A DNA stretch of 64,000 nucleotides from Erinaceus europaeus. Lineage: Eukaryota > Chordata > Mammalia > Eulipotyphla > Erinaceidae. Positions 54,907 through 64,000 of the stretch are shown here, piece after piece. The notes under the pieces were generated by a model, which was not told where the DNA came from, did not search any database, and worked only from the letters and a program-made list of their open reading frames with translations. The DNA is taken from positions 75,674,336 to 75,738,335 of the forward strand of contig NC_080179.1 of NCBI RefSeq assembly GCF_950295315.1, read 5' to 3'. Every line of letters begins with the position of its first letter. Position 1 is the stretch's first letter. The position numbers and the translations under genes were made by a program.

Positions 54907-55134
54907 GTTCTTTTTTTTCTTCTTGTATTATCCTTATTTACTTATTCAATAGAGGCAGCCAGAAATTGAGAGGGAAGGGGTGATAGAGAGGGAGAGAGAC
55001 AGAGAGACACCTGCAGCCCTGTTTCACTTCTCGAAAAGCTTCTTCCCTGCATGTGCAGACTGGAGGCTCGAACTTGAATTCTTGTGCATTGTAACATGTG
55101 CGCTCGGCCAGGTGCACCACCACCCAGCCCCTTT
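54907..55134 (-). mobile_element. S2 SINE with TSD
   Basis: Full antisense S2; exact 13-bp 'cccttacttcttt' at 54894-54906 and 55135-55147. Confidence 0.95.
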
Positions 55135-55334
55135 CCCTTACTTCTTTATTGCGTTTGACTCATTCCATGGACATTACAAAATACCTACAATAATCATTGC
55201 ACATCAACTAGATTCGCTGTAGAACTGACTCTTTCTGCCATAAGCTAAGACAGGAGGGAGAATTCCAAGCAGAGAAACAGACATGGAATGTACAGAACAG
55301 AAACCTAAGGAAGACACTAAAGAAAGGAAAACCA

Positions 55335-55610
55335 GGGACTGGGCGGTAGTGCAGTGGGTTAAGCGCACATGGTGAGAAGCACAAGGACCGGCATAAGGAT
55401 CCCGGTTCGAGCCCCCGGCTCCCCACCTGCAGGGGAGTCGCTTCACAGGCGGTGAAGCAGGTCTGCAGGTGTCTGTCTTTCTCTCCCCCTCTCTGTCTTC
55501 CCCTCCTCTCTCCATTTCTCTCTGTCCTATCCAACAATAATGACAGCAATAGCAACAATAAAGAACAAGGGCAACAAAAGGGAATAGATAAATAAATACA
55601 TATATAAAAA
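55335..55610 (+). mobile_element. S1 SINE
   Basis: Full S1 with head variant 'gggactgggcggtagtgcag'; the tail runs into the next SINE. Confidence 0.93.
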
Positions 55611-55611
55611 A

Positions 55612-55780
55612 GAAATTCCACAAAATAGTTCACCTGGATAGCGAGCTGCTTTGCCATATGCATGACTCAGGTTTTGAGCTTGGCACCCAGTGTACTGAAG
55701 GAACTGAATGTCCGTGCTGTGGTCTCTTTCACTCTGTCTGCTTCTCTGCCTCTATCTAAGAATAAAATAAATAAATAAGA
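55612..55780 (+). mobile_element. S5 SINE
   Basis: 'ccacaaaatagttcacctgg', 'aggttttgagcttggcaccc', 'gtgctgtggtctctttcac', AATAAATAAATAAG tail. Confidence 0.88.
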
Positions 55781-56057
55781 TTCCAAGTGGCATGTCATTG
55801 AAAGACTGACTATGAGGAAGCATTGAGAAGGAATCGTTCAGTGGATTCTCAACGTCTCTTGGCTGCAGTCATGGAAGGGGGGGAGTAGTTTCATTACTGT
55901 TGTTTTTCTACCTTGTGAGACCAAAGGTCATCAGCAGTATCTGCATGTCTGCACGGAGAGAGAAGGAATCATGCATGCAGATTCCATGCTGAAAGCCCCC
56001 CTTGTTTAGGAATCTGACTGGCTTGATTCTGCCACTCTAATCTGTTTAGGCCGAGAC

Positions 56058-56058
<1 letters not shown>

Positions 56059-56111
<53 letters not shown>

Positions 56112-56128
56112 CTCTCTCTCTTTCTTTC
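56059..56128. repeat. (TTTC)n microsatellite
   Basis: About 15 CTTT units, then CT units. 55781-56058 upstream is unassigned. Confidence 0.96.
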
Positions 56129-56865
56129 TAACAGCAAATAGGCTAGCAAAAACAGAGTTTACAGATCACCATTGGTGCAGCTTAACAAGGCACTAGGAGC
56201 TTGTAAGCAAATTTCATGAGGCTAGTTTCTGCCTTACAGAAGACGAAATGTTTTTACATGCAAGGCATTAGGATATCTCTCTAATTTGCTTGAACAGGAA
56301 ACTAGAAGTATTATGCAAGGACTAGTTGGAAGTTTCTCAACCCTTCCTATCGTTCTACAACTATATTTCAGATACTAGTTTTGGTCCATTACATAGAGGT
56401 TTTGGATAAGTCCATGCTGTGTACCTTGCCTTTCTTTAGACATTATTTTATCTGTAATCTTTGGCTAAGAAGCAACACCACTCACGGAGGAGGACCTATT
56501 CTGGTTTACCCTACCTGTGGGTGTGTGTGCAGTCTCTTCATGTCTTCTGTTCTGTAATCAGAACCATATATATATATATTTTTTTTTTCATCTCTCAGTT
56601 TTTTCTATAAGCTTTAGACTTGTAGGAAAATAGCTGATTCTTACCTGGGGTTGTGAGAGGACGCCTGCTATTCCCTCAGTTAGATGTATTTACTACACAA
56701 TCCAAGTTCACTGCTAATGAATGTGTCTATGGATTGTTCTGTTAGGAAAAAACAGTATGCACATAGACCATGAAATATAAATCTGGCTTGCCTGTGATGT
56801 GTGAAATTCAATCATTAGTGGCTTCATTTTTGCTGCTGTGGCCCCTTTTTGAAACTAGCTCTGCT
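56129..56865. other. Unassigned, unique-looking sequence
   Basis: 740 bp without a recognised repeat or coding frame. Confidence 0.45.
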
Positions 56866-57178
56866 TCAGGGTAGTGTTACACTGTTCAAGGACCTGTGTT
56901 CACGAGCCCAGTCCCCACCTGCAGGGAGGATACTTCACAAGCTGTGAAGCAGTGCTGAGTAGGCGTCTTTCTCCTTCCCTTTCTAACTCTCCCTCTCCTC
57001 TTAATTTCTCTCTATCCTATAAAGAAAAGAAAAGAAGGAAGAAAGAGAGAGAGAGAGAGAAGGAGGGACAGAGGGAAGAAGGAAAAAAAATAGCCTTTGG
57101 GAGCAGTGGATTTGTCTTGCAGTCACTGAGCCTCACTAAAAGCCCTGGTGGAAAATAAATAAGTAAATAAATAAAAAT
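56866..57178 (+). mobile_element. S2 SINE carrying the S1L-type 3' module
   Basis: S2 body ('cctgtgttcacgagcccag', 'cacaagctgtgaagcagtgc') followed by GA-rich sequence and a diverged module ('tagcctttgggagcagtgga' ... 'aaaagccctggtgg', 57090-57152). The module is otherwise seen only on S1. Confidence 0.75.
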
Positions 57179-57376
57179 ACCTCTGCTTCTTTGAAAACAA
57201 GGCAGTTGTTGTCAATCGAATCTTTGCGCATAATACTTTTAAAATATTGTTCCTAGAGGAAGAGGAAACAGGAAATGGAGATTTCGAAACACCCAAGATA
57301 AACACTGAACACCATGATAAACATGGCCTACTTAACAGTGTGATCTAGCTAGATTTACATAAAAGTATGCAAGTCA

Positions 57377-57668
57377 GGGAGTCGGGCGGTGGCACAGCAG
57401 GTTAAGCGCACGTGGCGCAAAGCGCAAGGACCAGCATAAGGACCGGCGTAAGGATCCGGGTTCAAGCCCCCGGCTCCCCACCTACAGGGGAGGCACTTCA
57501 CAAGTGGTGAAGCAGGTCTGCAGGTGTCTGTCTTTCTCTCCCCCTCTCTGTCTTCCCCTTCTGTCTCCATCTCTCTCTGTCCTAACAACAAAGACATCAA
57601 TAACAACATCCATAGCAACAACAATAAAAAACAAGGGCAACAAAAGGGAATAAATAAATAAAAATTTA
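57377..57668 (+). mobile_element. S1 SINE with TSD
   Basis: Full S1 with a small tandem duplication between the boxes ('aaggaccagcataaggaccg'). Exact 16-bp 'aaaagtatgcaagtca' at 57361-57376 and 57669-57684. Confidence 0.96.
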
Positions 57669-57749
57669 AAAAGTATGCAAGTCAATTTGCAACTCGGATT
57701 CTAGTAATAGTTCAAATTCTATAAACATGACCTGTAGGCAAACCGAACA

Positions 57750-57985
57750 TAAATGTTATTAATTTTTTATTGAACTGTGGATTATAAGAATATATATTTT
57801 AGTAATACAGGTTCATTCTTATTCAAACATATGTCACTACACCACGTCCATCATCAAAGTGCCAATACCCCATTCCCACTATCACTCCTTCCAACCTCTC
57901 TCTCCCTTGGTAATGCAGTGTAGTAGTCACAATCCAAGAATGTGTCATATTTTGGCTCTGTCTGTTACCTGGTTTTGACATATTG
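57750..57985 (-). mobile_element. Old L1 3' end, antisense
   Basis: 'tttttattgaactgtggatt' and 'gtcactacaccacgtccatc' resemble the second L1 3' UTR type (7640-7760). A sense L1 piece follows directly. Confidence 0.55.
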
Positions 57986-58095
57986 CCATTTGCAATGATA
58001 TGAATGGAACTGGAGTGGGTTGTTCTAAGAGAAACAAATAGAAGGAGAAAGGGAAGCATCAGATAATGTCACTAATATGTGGGGCATAAAAGGCC
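57986..58095 (+). mobile_element. Old L1 3' fragment, sense
   Basis: 'tgatatgaatggaactggag' and 'agcatcagataatgtcacta' are in the L1 sense orientation, giving an inverted pair like 2190-2998. Confidence 0.55.
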
Positions 58096-58379
58096 AAACC
58101 TCAAGTTTAGCAGGTTTAGCAGGGGAGCACTGTCTGAAAAGAAGGCACAAAGTTTTCAAAGGTCTACAGGTAAGTCCCTGCTCTTTTTTTTTTTTATAAA
58201 GTGTGGAAGCCTTCACGAAAAGCCAAATGCAGCCGATTTTGTTGCTTTTCTTCATATGTTTCTGGGTTCTGTGTCAACTTAGCTGGTGTCCTTTTGACAT
58301 CCTATGAAATAGCACTGACCATACTAGTTTGTTTAAGGGGAGTTAAAAATTGCACCACCTTGGGATTTTGCAATATCAA

Positions 58380-58970
58380 CAGCATCTATTTCTTTTATTA
58401 GTGGTTTGATAATGGTTTATAAAATTCAAAGATTTCAGGGGTCAGGTTTTAGTATACAACAATATACCAAAGTTCTGTGCCTCCCCTCAAACCATAACCA
58501 ACAGAGTTTTCACAAAGTCTGACTGTTCAGTTGTTGGCTCCCCCTCCCCCCTTTATTATTTTTTTTGCAGGTCTGTGTGCTTTTTAAAAAATATTATTTA
58601 TTTTTAATTGCCTAAAAGTAATAATAACACTTAAGGGTACCGCAGTTTTTCATGCAGGGTTATAAAACAAATAAACATATTGTATTATGACAATACAACA
58701 TAAATTCAAAGAGCTGGTGGGGATACAAAGGTCTGTGTGGCTTAATTCTCTATATTTCACACATAAGTGAAACTATCTATTGTCTTTCACCTCCAGTTTC
58801 ATTCATTTTGTCCTGAAGAATAAATATCATCTTTCTAAATTGCAGAGAAATGTTATATTGAATGTATATTCATAAATTCCTTATATAATTGTCTGTCTCT
58901 GGGCATTCAGGTTGCTCCCCTTCACTGGCTGTTGTGAATAGTGCTGTTCTGAACAGGGGTGTGTCGCCCT
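58380..58970 (-). mobile_element. Old L1 3' ends, antisense
   Basis: Two tandem tail-like starts (58385, about 58590) and antisense L1 text ('cactggctgttgtgaatagt'). Confidence 0.6.
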
Positions 58971-59429
58971 CTTCAAACTAATTCAACAGCACTTATATGA
59001 AGTGATGTTAGGATTCGATTTCAGCTTCCCTTTGCCAGACTGGCAAGGATAGTGTTGGCAAAATCCAAATTACCCAGTCATTTCCTTTTTAGTAATGGAT
59101 TAAAAAATAAGTTGAGAGGGGAAAGTGGACACTCAGTATGAATTCAGTCAAGGGTTTCTATGTACAAAACACATTTGTGTGCTGGAAACTCTTTCCAAAC
59201 AGAAATGCTATTTTGATTGGCACCCTCATAAGGGTATAATATAATCATCAAAATGTTATGTAAAATTTGCTATTATTTCCAAAGCCGAGGAGATTAAAGT
59301 TACTTTTTCAAAGTACTGCTAATCCCTTGGTTTATACAAATGGGGCTTATTCTGCCAAGACCATCACTTCAACTTCGTCCCTTAAACAGACACACTAAGG
59401 CACAAACACTTCCATTAGGAAGATATTTG
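58971..59429. other. Unique sequence
   Basis: 59150-59340 is AT-rich and complex ('gtataatataatcatcaaaa'); no repeat recognised. Confidence 0.45.
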
Positions 59430-59605
59430 GGGCTGGTGAAATAGTTCACTTGGGTAGCAGCTATGTTGCAATGTGCTCAGCCCAGCTTTGAGTCCCGCCC
59501 ACACACGCTGAAGGAGGCTTGGTGCTGTGGTCTCTCCTCTCTCTCTCTCTCTCTTTCTCCTTCTCTCTGTTCCTATCTAAAAACCAAACAAACAGAAAAC
59601 CCAGA
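59430..59605 (+). mobile_element. S5 SINE
   Basis: 'ggctggtgaaatagttcact', 'cagctttgagtcccgccc', 'cttggtgctgtggtctctcc'. Confidence 0.85.
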
Positions 59606-59750
59606 AATACTTGCAATAATAAAATATTTTAATGGCATTTCATAATAATGATAACTGCAAAAATGTTAGTAGGAATTGTGCCAATCTGAATATTATGTCT
59701 TTACACTCTTAGATACAATCCAGTAAATCAAGAGAAATAAGATCAGGTGA

Positions 59751-59752
<2 letters not shown>

Positions 59753-59802
<50 letters not shown>
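59753..59802. repeat. (GT)n microsatellite
   Basis: About 25 uninterrupted GT units. Confidence 0.97.
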
Positions 59803-59805
<3 letters not shown>

Positions 59806-60164
59806 GGTGGGGGGTGAGGTTCTTACAGGACCATTCTCCTTACATTTGTAACTGCTAGTCTTGTGCTTAACATAAATAATAATGCTTGTTTTTCTTCCCA
59901 AGATTTCTGTTCCCTACTCCATCACCCACAGATATTTTCTCTACAAACTTAAATAGATGGCAGCATTGAAAGTATTTAATTATGAATCTACATATGTATG
60001 CTAGGCCAATAGTCATCAACTGAGAGCAAATGAAGTCGTAGTCATGTTCGATGTGTTTTACAATGCCACCCATGTGCAAAAGGAGAGCAAAGATGAGCGT
60101 CAGAGCAAGCTGTATGCCACGCTCTAACAATCTGCTCGTCTGCTGCTGAGTATGAGTAGTTTCC
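59803..60164. other. Unassigned sequence
   Basis: A 99-codon minus-strand frame (59867-60166) has no recognisable domain; treated as chance. Confidence 0.4.
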
Positions 60165-60290
60165 ATACTTTGGCTATTGTGAATAATTCTTCAGTCAGCG
60201 TAGGTGTGCACATATACGTTCAGACTAGTGTTCTTGTGTTATTCAAAAACATACCTAGGAGTGTAAGTACTGGATCACCTAGTAGGTTTA
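60165..60290 (-). mobile_element. Old L1 fragment
   Basis: 'ctttggctattgtgaataat' and 'cctaggagtgtaagtactgg', the antisense L1 pattern. Confidence 0.65.
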
Positions 60291-60398
60291 TTTTATATAA
60301 TTTAACATGAAATAGTTCTTTATTTGCACACTGTAATTATTCATGACATCCAAAATAATGCATTACAATGGTTATGATTTATGACAAGGTTATAGTTC

Positions 60399-60623
60399 TT
60401 TTTTTAAGTCTTTTTATTTATTTATTATTGGATAGAGACAGAGAGAGATCGAGAGAGGAAGGGAAGATAGAGGGAGAGAGACAGAGAGACGCCTACAGCC
60501 TACAGCCCTGCTTCAGTGGTGACTCATGAAGCTTTCCCCCTACGGTTGGGGACCAGGGGCTCAAACCCTGATCCTTGAGCACTGTAATGTGTGCATTCAA
60601 CCAGGTGCGCCATCAGATGGCCC
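60399..60623 (-). mobile_element. S2 SINE
   Basis: Full antisense S2: 'tatttattattggatagaga', 'ggggctcaaaccctgatcct', 'caaccaggtgcgccatc'. Confidence 0.93.
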
Positions 60624-60775
60624 CCAAATTATAGTTGTAGACTAGTTTGCATACTGAAGAAGTCTATATATGCACACTATCTAAATGAGCTGCTTGCCAA
60701 ATCCTCCAATTGCTTGCTCATTTTTATTGTGGTTTTCCTTGCCATTGGGGGTGGGGATCAAGTGCCTTTTTATTT

Positions 60776-61010
60776 TTTTTTAATATTTTCCTTGTGTTTT
60801 TGTGGTTTCAAGTCTAACATATGAGTCTTTAATCCATTTTGACTTAAGTTTTGTGCATGATGTGAGAGAGCACTCCAGGTTTGGTTTTGTTTTCTATTTG
60901 CTTTTTTTTTTTTTTGCACAGGGTTATCCAATTTTCCCAACACTGTTTCTTGAAGAGATTTCCTTTTCATTGTGTTATCCTTCTGGCTCATTTATCGAAA
61001 ATATCTATCC
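60776..61010 (-). mobile_element. Old L1 fragment
   Basis: 'ctttaatccattttgactta' and 'gttatccaattttcccaaca' are conserved antisense L1 ORF2 text. Confidence 0.75.
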
Positions 61011-61132
61011 AGATGTAAGGATTTCTATCTTCTCAGTCCCTGTCAGGAGTATGGAGACACTGAGTCACTGCTAGGCCTGTGCCTGGACATTCAAGAAGAG
61101 GAAAGAGTAGGAATTCAGGGACAGAATTTACC

Positions 61133-61540
61133 CTTTTTCATTTTTTAATAGTCCTTATTTATTTGATACAGTCAGAAATCTAGAGGGAAAGGAGAGAGAG
61201 GGATCAGATAGTGGCATACCTATTACAGTGTACAAGAACCTGGGTTCAAGTCTCTGGTCACCACCCGCAGGGGGAAAGCTTCACGAATGATAAAGCAGGA
61301 CTGCAGACATCTCTGCCTCTTTCCCTATCTCCCCCTCTCAATTTCTGTCTCTATCCAATAATAAATAAAAAATATTTTAAAAGTCATAAAAAAAAAAAAA
61401 GAGAAGAGAAGGTATACACCTGCAACCTTGCCTCACCAAGAGTAAAGCTCTCCCCTGCAGGTGGGGACTGGGGGCTCAAACCCGGGTCCTTGTGCACTGT
61501 AACATGTGCACTCAACCAGATGCAACACCAGCTGGCCCCG
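61133..61540 (-). mobile_element. S2 SINE, split by another S2
   Basis: Tail and start of body at 61133-61199, remainder at 61399-61540 ('ggggctcaaacccgggtcct', 'caaccagatgcaacaccagc'). Confidence 0.88.
61200..61398 (+). mobile_element. S2 SINE nested in antisense S2
   Basis: 'atagtggcatacctattaca', 'ctgggttcaagtctctgg', 'caataataaataaaaaatat' tail and A-run. Confidence 0.88.
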
Positions 61541-61580
61541 GGATTTACTCTTTATTCAGTGATTTAGACATTCCACACAT

Positions 61581-61647
61581 TGGGAGCCAGACGCTGGCAC
61601 ACCAGGTTAAGTGCACAGAGTGCCAAGCGCAGGGACCAGCACAAGAA
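61581..61647 (+). mobile_element. S1 SINE head only, tailless
   Basis: First 67 bp of S1 ('ggcacaccaggttaagtgca', 'gccaagcgcagggaccagc'), ending before the B box, no A-tail. Possible target copies 'attccacacat' (61570-61580) and 'attccatatat' (61648-61658). Confidence 0.7.
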
Positions 61648-62364
61648 ATTCCATATATCATTTTACTTACATTCCATTGTCAGATTCTTATAATAATAAT
61701 GTGTTAAATATAGATATGAGCTCTGGGTTAGAACATTGTGGTGAACTGTTGATTGCATTCATATTTTTGCTTCAAGACTATGAGCAACTCTCCACCCTAA
61801 TCCTATTTCCTAGTTCTACTTGCAACTCTGACACCATTTTCTCAGAAAATATTTCTAGTCCACCCCCATGTTAGCTGTCAAGCTCAGGAAAAGATTAGGA
61901 GGCCATAGGCCCCCAGGAACATTCCTAAATTAGACTTCCGAGATTCCTTCCACCCTAAGGTTCCTACTTCCATCTACTCTATTCTTACTTTGTGGTTCCT
62001 GTTCATTAAACATTTTGCCCTGTTTTCCAATTTACTGGTCTTCTGCCACCAAGTTGCAGATACTGGTATGATTCTAGCTTGACTTCCTGGGCAGACGGCC
62101 TCTGCAATGTCTCCTGGGATTTCACCTCTCCAGGGGAAGGGTAGGAATTGACTTGCCAGTGCCAACATCCAGCAGAGAAGCAATTTCAGAAGCCAGAAGT
62201 CCTACCTTTTATACCCGGAAAGGAATTTTGGTCCATAGTCCCAGGAGGGTAAAAGATAGGGAAGTAAAGCAGAGAGCTCTGTACCCCCATTCCATCAGGA
62301 CCTGAAACATTCTCACCAGGAATCTTGTTTTTGTAGCATCAATGAAAGAGAAACAAAGCAGGGC

Positions 62365-62930
62365 CGCTCAGGAAAACAAACAAATAAACACACACTAATG
62401 TAGTCATGGGCCCTTTCGAACATAACTAAAATAGGCCTACCGACTATCTACAAAACAGAGACCCCCAAATCTTCATCTGCACTAGTCCAGCCTTTATGTT
62501 CATGATTAGTCAACAATTTGTTTGGCTTTATATGTTAACTTTTTTTTTTTTCAGCCACCAGGTTCCAGATGCTACCATGATGCAAACCTGTCTTCTCTGG
62601 ACAGACAACCCCACCAATGTGTCCTGGAGCCCCGCTTACCCAGAGCCCTTCCCCACTGGGGAAAGAGAGAGACAGGCTGAGAGTATGGATCCACCTGTCA
62701 ACACCCATGTGCAGCGGGGAAGCAGTTACAGAAGCCAGACCTTCCACCTTCTGCACCCCACAATGTCCCTGGGTCTATACTCCCAGAGGGATAAAGAATA
62801 GGAAAGCTACCAGGAGAGGGGATGGGATACAGAGTTCTGGTGGTGGGAATAGTGTGGAGTTGTACCCCTCTTATCCTATTTTTTTTTGTCAGTGTTTCCT
62901 TTTAATAAATAAAAATTATATATATGTAAA
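62365..62930 (+). mobile_element. RepB, young
   Basis: 'cgaacataactaaaatagg', 'accagacc'-type central block and 'aataaataaaaattatatat' end; parallel to 4200-4722. Confidence 0.9.
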
Positions 62931-62936
62931 AATCAG

Positions 62937-63150
62937 GGCTGGGTGGTGGTGCACCTGGTTGAGCGCACATGTTGCAACGCCGAAGGAAGCATGTTCGAGC
63001 CTCTGGTCCCCAGCTGCAGGGGAAAGCTTTGCAAGTGGTAAAGCAGTGTTGCAGGTGTCTCACTCTCTCCTTCTCTATCATCCACTTCCCTCTCGATTTC
63101 TGGCTATCTCTATCCAATAAGTAAATAAAGATAAAAAGCACTTGTTTAAA
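62937..63150 (+). mobile_element. S2 SINE
   Basis: Full S2: 'gggctgggtggtggtgcacc', 'tgttcgagcctctggtccc', 'caataagtaaataaagataa'. It sits just behind the RepB tail. Confidence 0.94.
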
Positions 63151-63621
63151 GAAAAAAAAGAAAGATCAACAAATCTGGAGAACACCACAGGAAGCCAGGC
63201 AGAGTTTCTTTTATTTGAGAGAGACAAGGAAAAAGAGAAAGACACCTGAAATAGTAGTAGGTATAGGGGTGAACTAAAAAGGAAATGAAGGCAGGACCAT
63301 TGAAAAATTTTTTTTTCTTCATGAAGAAAAAATATAGATATACATAGATATAGACAGATAGAGAATCAGCCTGTCTTGGTAACCTGGGATGACTACTGGT
63401 TTCCAGTGGAAGGGATTGGATACAGAACTCTGGTGGTGGGAACTATGTGGAGTTATTATCTTACAATTTTGTGAATCAACACTAAATCTCTAAAATAAAT
63501 ATATATTAAAAAGAAATTTCACACATTATTTTAGTTACAGCCCTTGTCATATTTGTATGATAATGTGTGTTTTTTAATAATGAATGTTTTCTTTACTGAA
63601 AAAAAATAATCTAAAAAATAG

Positions 63622-63680
63622 ATTGGGACCACATGCTTCAGAGTCCAATAGTTTATCCATTGCACCACTTCCTGGCCAAG
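63622..63680 (-). mobile_element. S3 SINE head
   Basis: 'gggaccacatgcttcagagt' and 'tttatccattgcaccacttc' match the antisense S3 head. Confidence 0.6.
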
Positions 63681-63854
63681 AAGAATGATAATATTTAAAT
63701 GATGACAATTGCATCTGGACTTCAAAAGTGGTAGCTAGCTCCCTCCTAGAGGGGAGAAACAAAATCATCGGGCACAATGTAACTTAACTATTTGAAGACA
63801 TATATGGCTTGACAGTGCTAATGAAAAGTTTCAATATGCTGGTAAAGTTTCTTG

Positions 63855-63950
63855 TTTTCTTATTGTTTTTGCCATCCTCACTGTGGAGCTGGGCTTGAAC
63901 CTGGGTCACACACTTGGCAGACTCTTCCCATGTGTTACCTTGCCAGCCCC
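63855..63950 (-). mobile_element. tRNA-like SINE, family uncertain
   Basis: 'gctgggcttgaacctggg' is a reverse-complement B box and 'cttgccagcccc' an antisense head; S2- or S5-related. Confidence 0.5.
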
Positions 63951-64000
63951 ATCTTGATGAATTGTTCCCCTACCTTTCTGAAAAAAATAAATGATTCTCC

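Larger units (their letters stand above)
61720..63510 (+). mobile_element. RepB, old version, interrupted
   Basis: Old RepB at about 61720-62364 and 63151-63510, ending 'aacactaaatctctaaaata'. A young RepB (62365-62930) and an S2 (62937-63150) sit inside. Confidence 0.75.

Noticed and set aside
59867..60166. 99-codon minus-strand frame
   Set aside because: No family recognised, AT-rich flank, adjacent to an old L1; within chance expectation for 64 kb.

Overview
This is mammalian nuclear DNA from a hedgehog, most likely Erinaceus europaeus. The assignment rests on the repeats: about 30 copies of a tRNA-derived SINE of the hedgehog ERI type, several other tRNA-like hedgehog SINE families, abundant L1, and fragments of a non-LTR retrotransposon matching the Vingi clade, reported among mammals only from hedgehogs. 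I see no convincing host protein-coding exon; the window is intergenic or intronic. Nearly all long open frames are shadows of SINEs, microsatellites or LINE pieces.

Working names used below. S1: SINE of about 280 bp with a tRNA-like head (A box, then B box GGTTCGAGCCC), a C/T-rich body and an AAC/AAT-rich tail. S1L: S1 with an extra 3' module of about 65 bp. S2: related SINE beginning GGGCTGGGTGGTGGTGCAC. S3: head GGGAGGTGGCATAGTGGATA. S4: head GGGAGATAGCATAATGGTTA. S5: head CAAAATAGCTCACTTGGATAG. RepB: an A-tailed interspersed family of up to about 1 kb, in young and old versions, that I cannot assign.

Layout. 0-8.9 kb: SINEs, microsatellites and old L1 pieces. 8.9-16.6 kb: a dense LINE cluster holding an antisense L1, an unbroken Vingi endonuclease fragment (11106-12027), a Vingi C-terminal fragment (12816-12948), L1 ORF1/ORF2 pieces, a young L1 with clear target-site duplications and a truncated tRNA-Ile copy. 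16.6-22 kb: SINEs and the longest RepB copy. 22195-24534: a 26-bp minisatellite of exactly 90 units that arose inside an S2 SINE. 24.6-32.9 kb: SINEs, RepB copies and two 5S rRNA-derived copies. 32.9-37.6 kb: the most repeat-poor stretch, with AT-rich segments that look like conserved non-coding elements. 37.6-64 kb: more SINE, RepB and L1 layers, including a 23-bp Vingi 3'-end insertion with perfect target duplications (38998-39040).

The parts act together only as a transposition history. L1 supplies the machinery for SINEs, RepB and small-RNA copies, seen as A-tails and target-site duplications (TSDs). Vingi is a second machinery with its own GAA-repeat tail.
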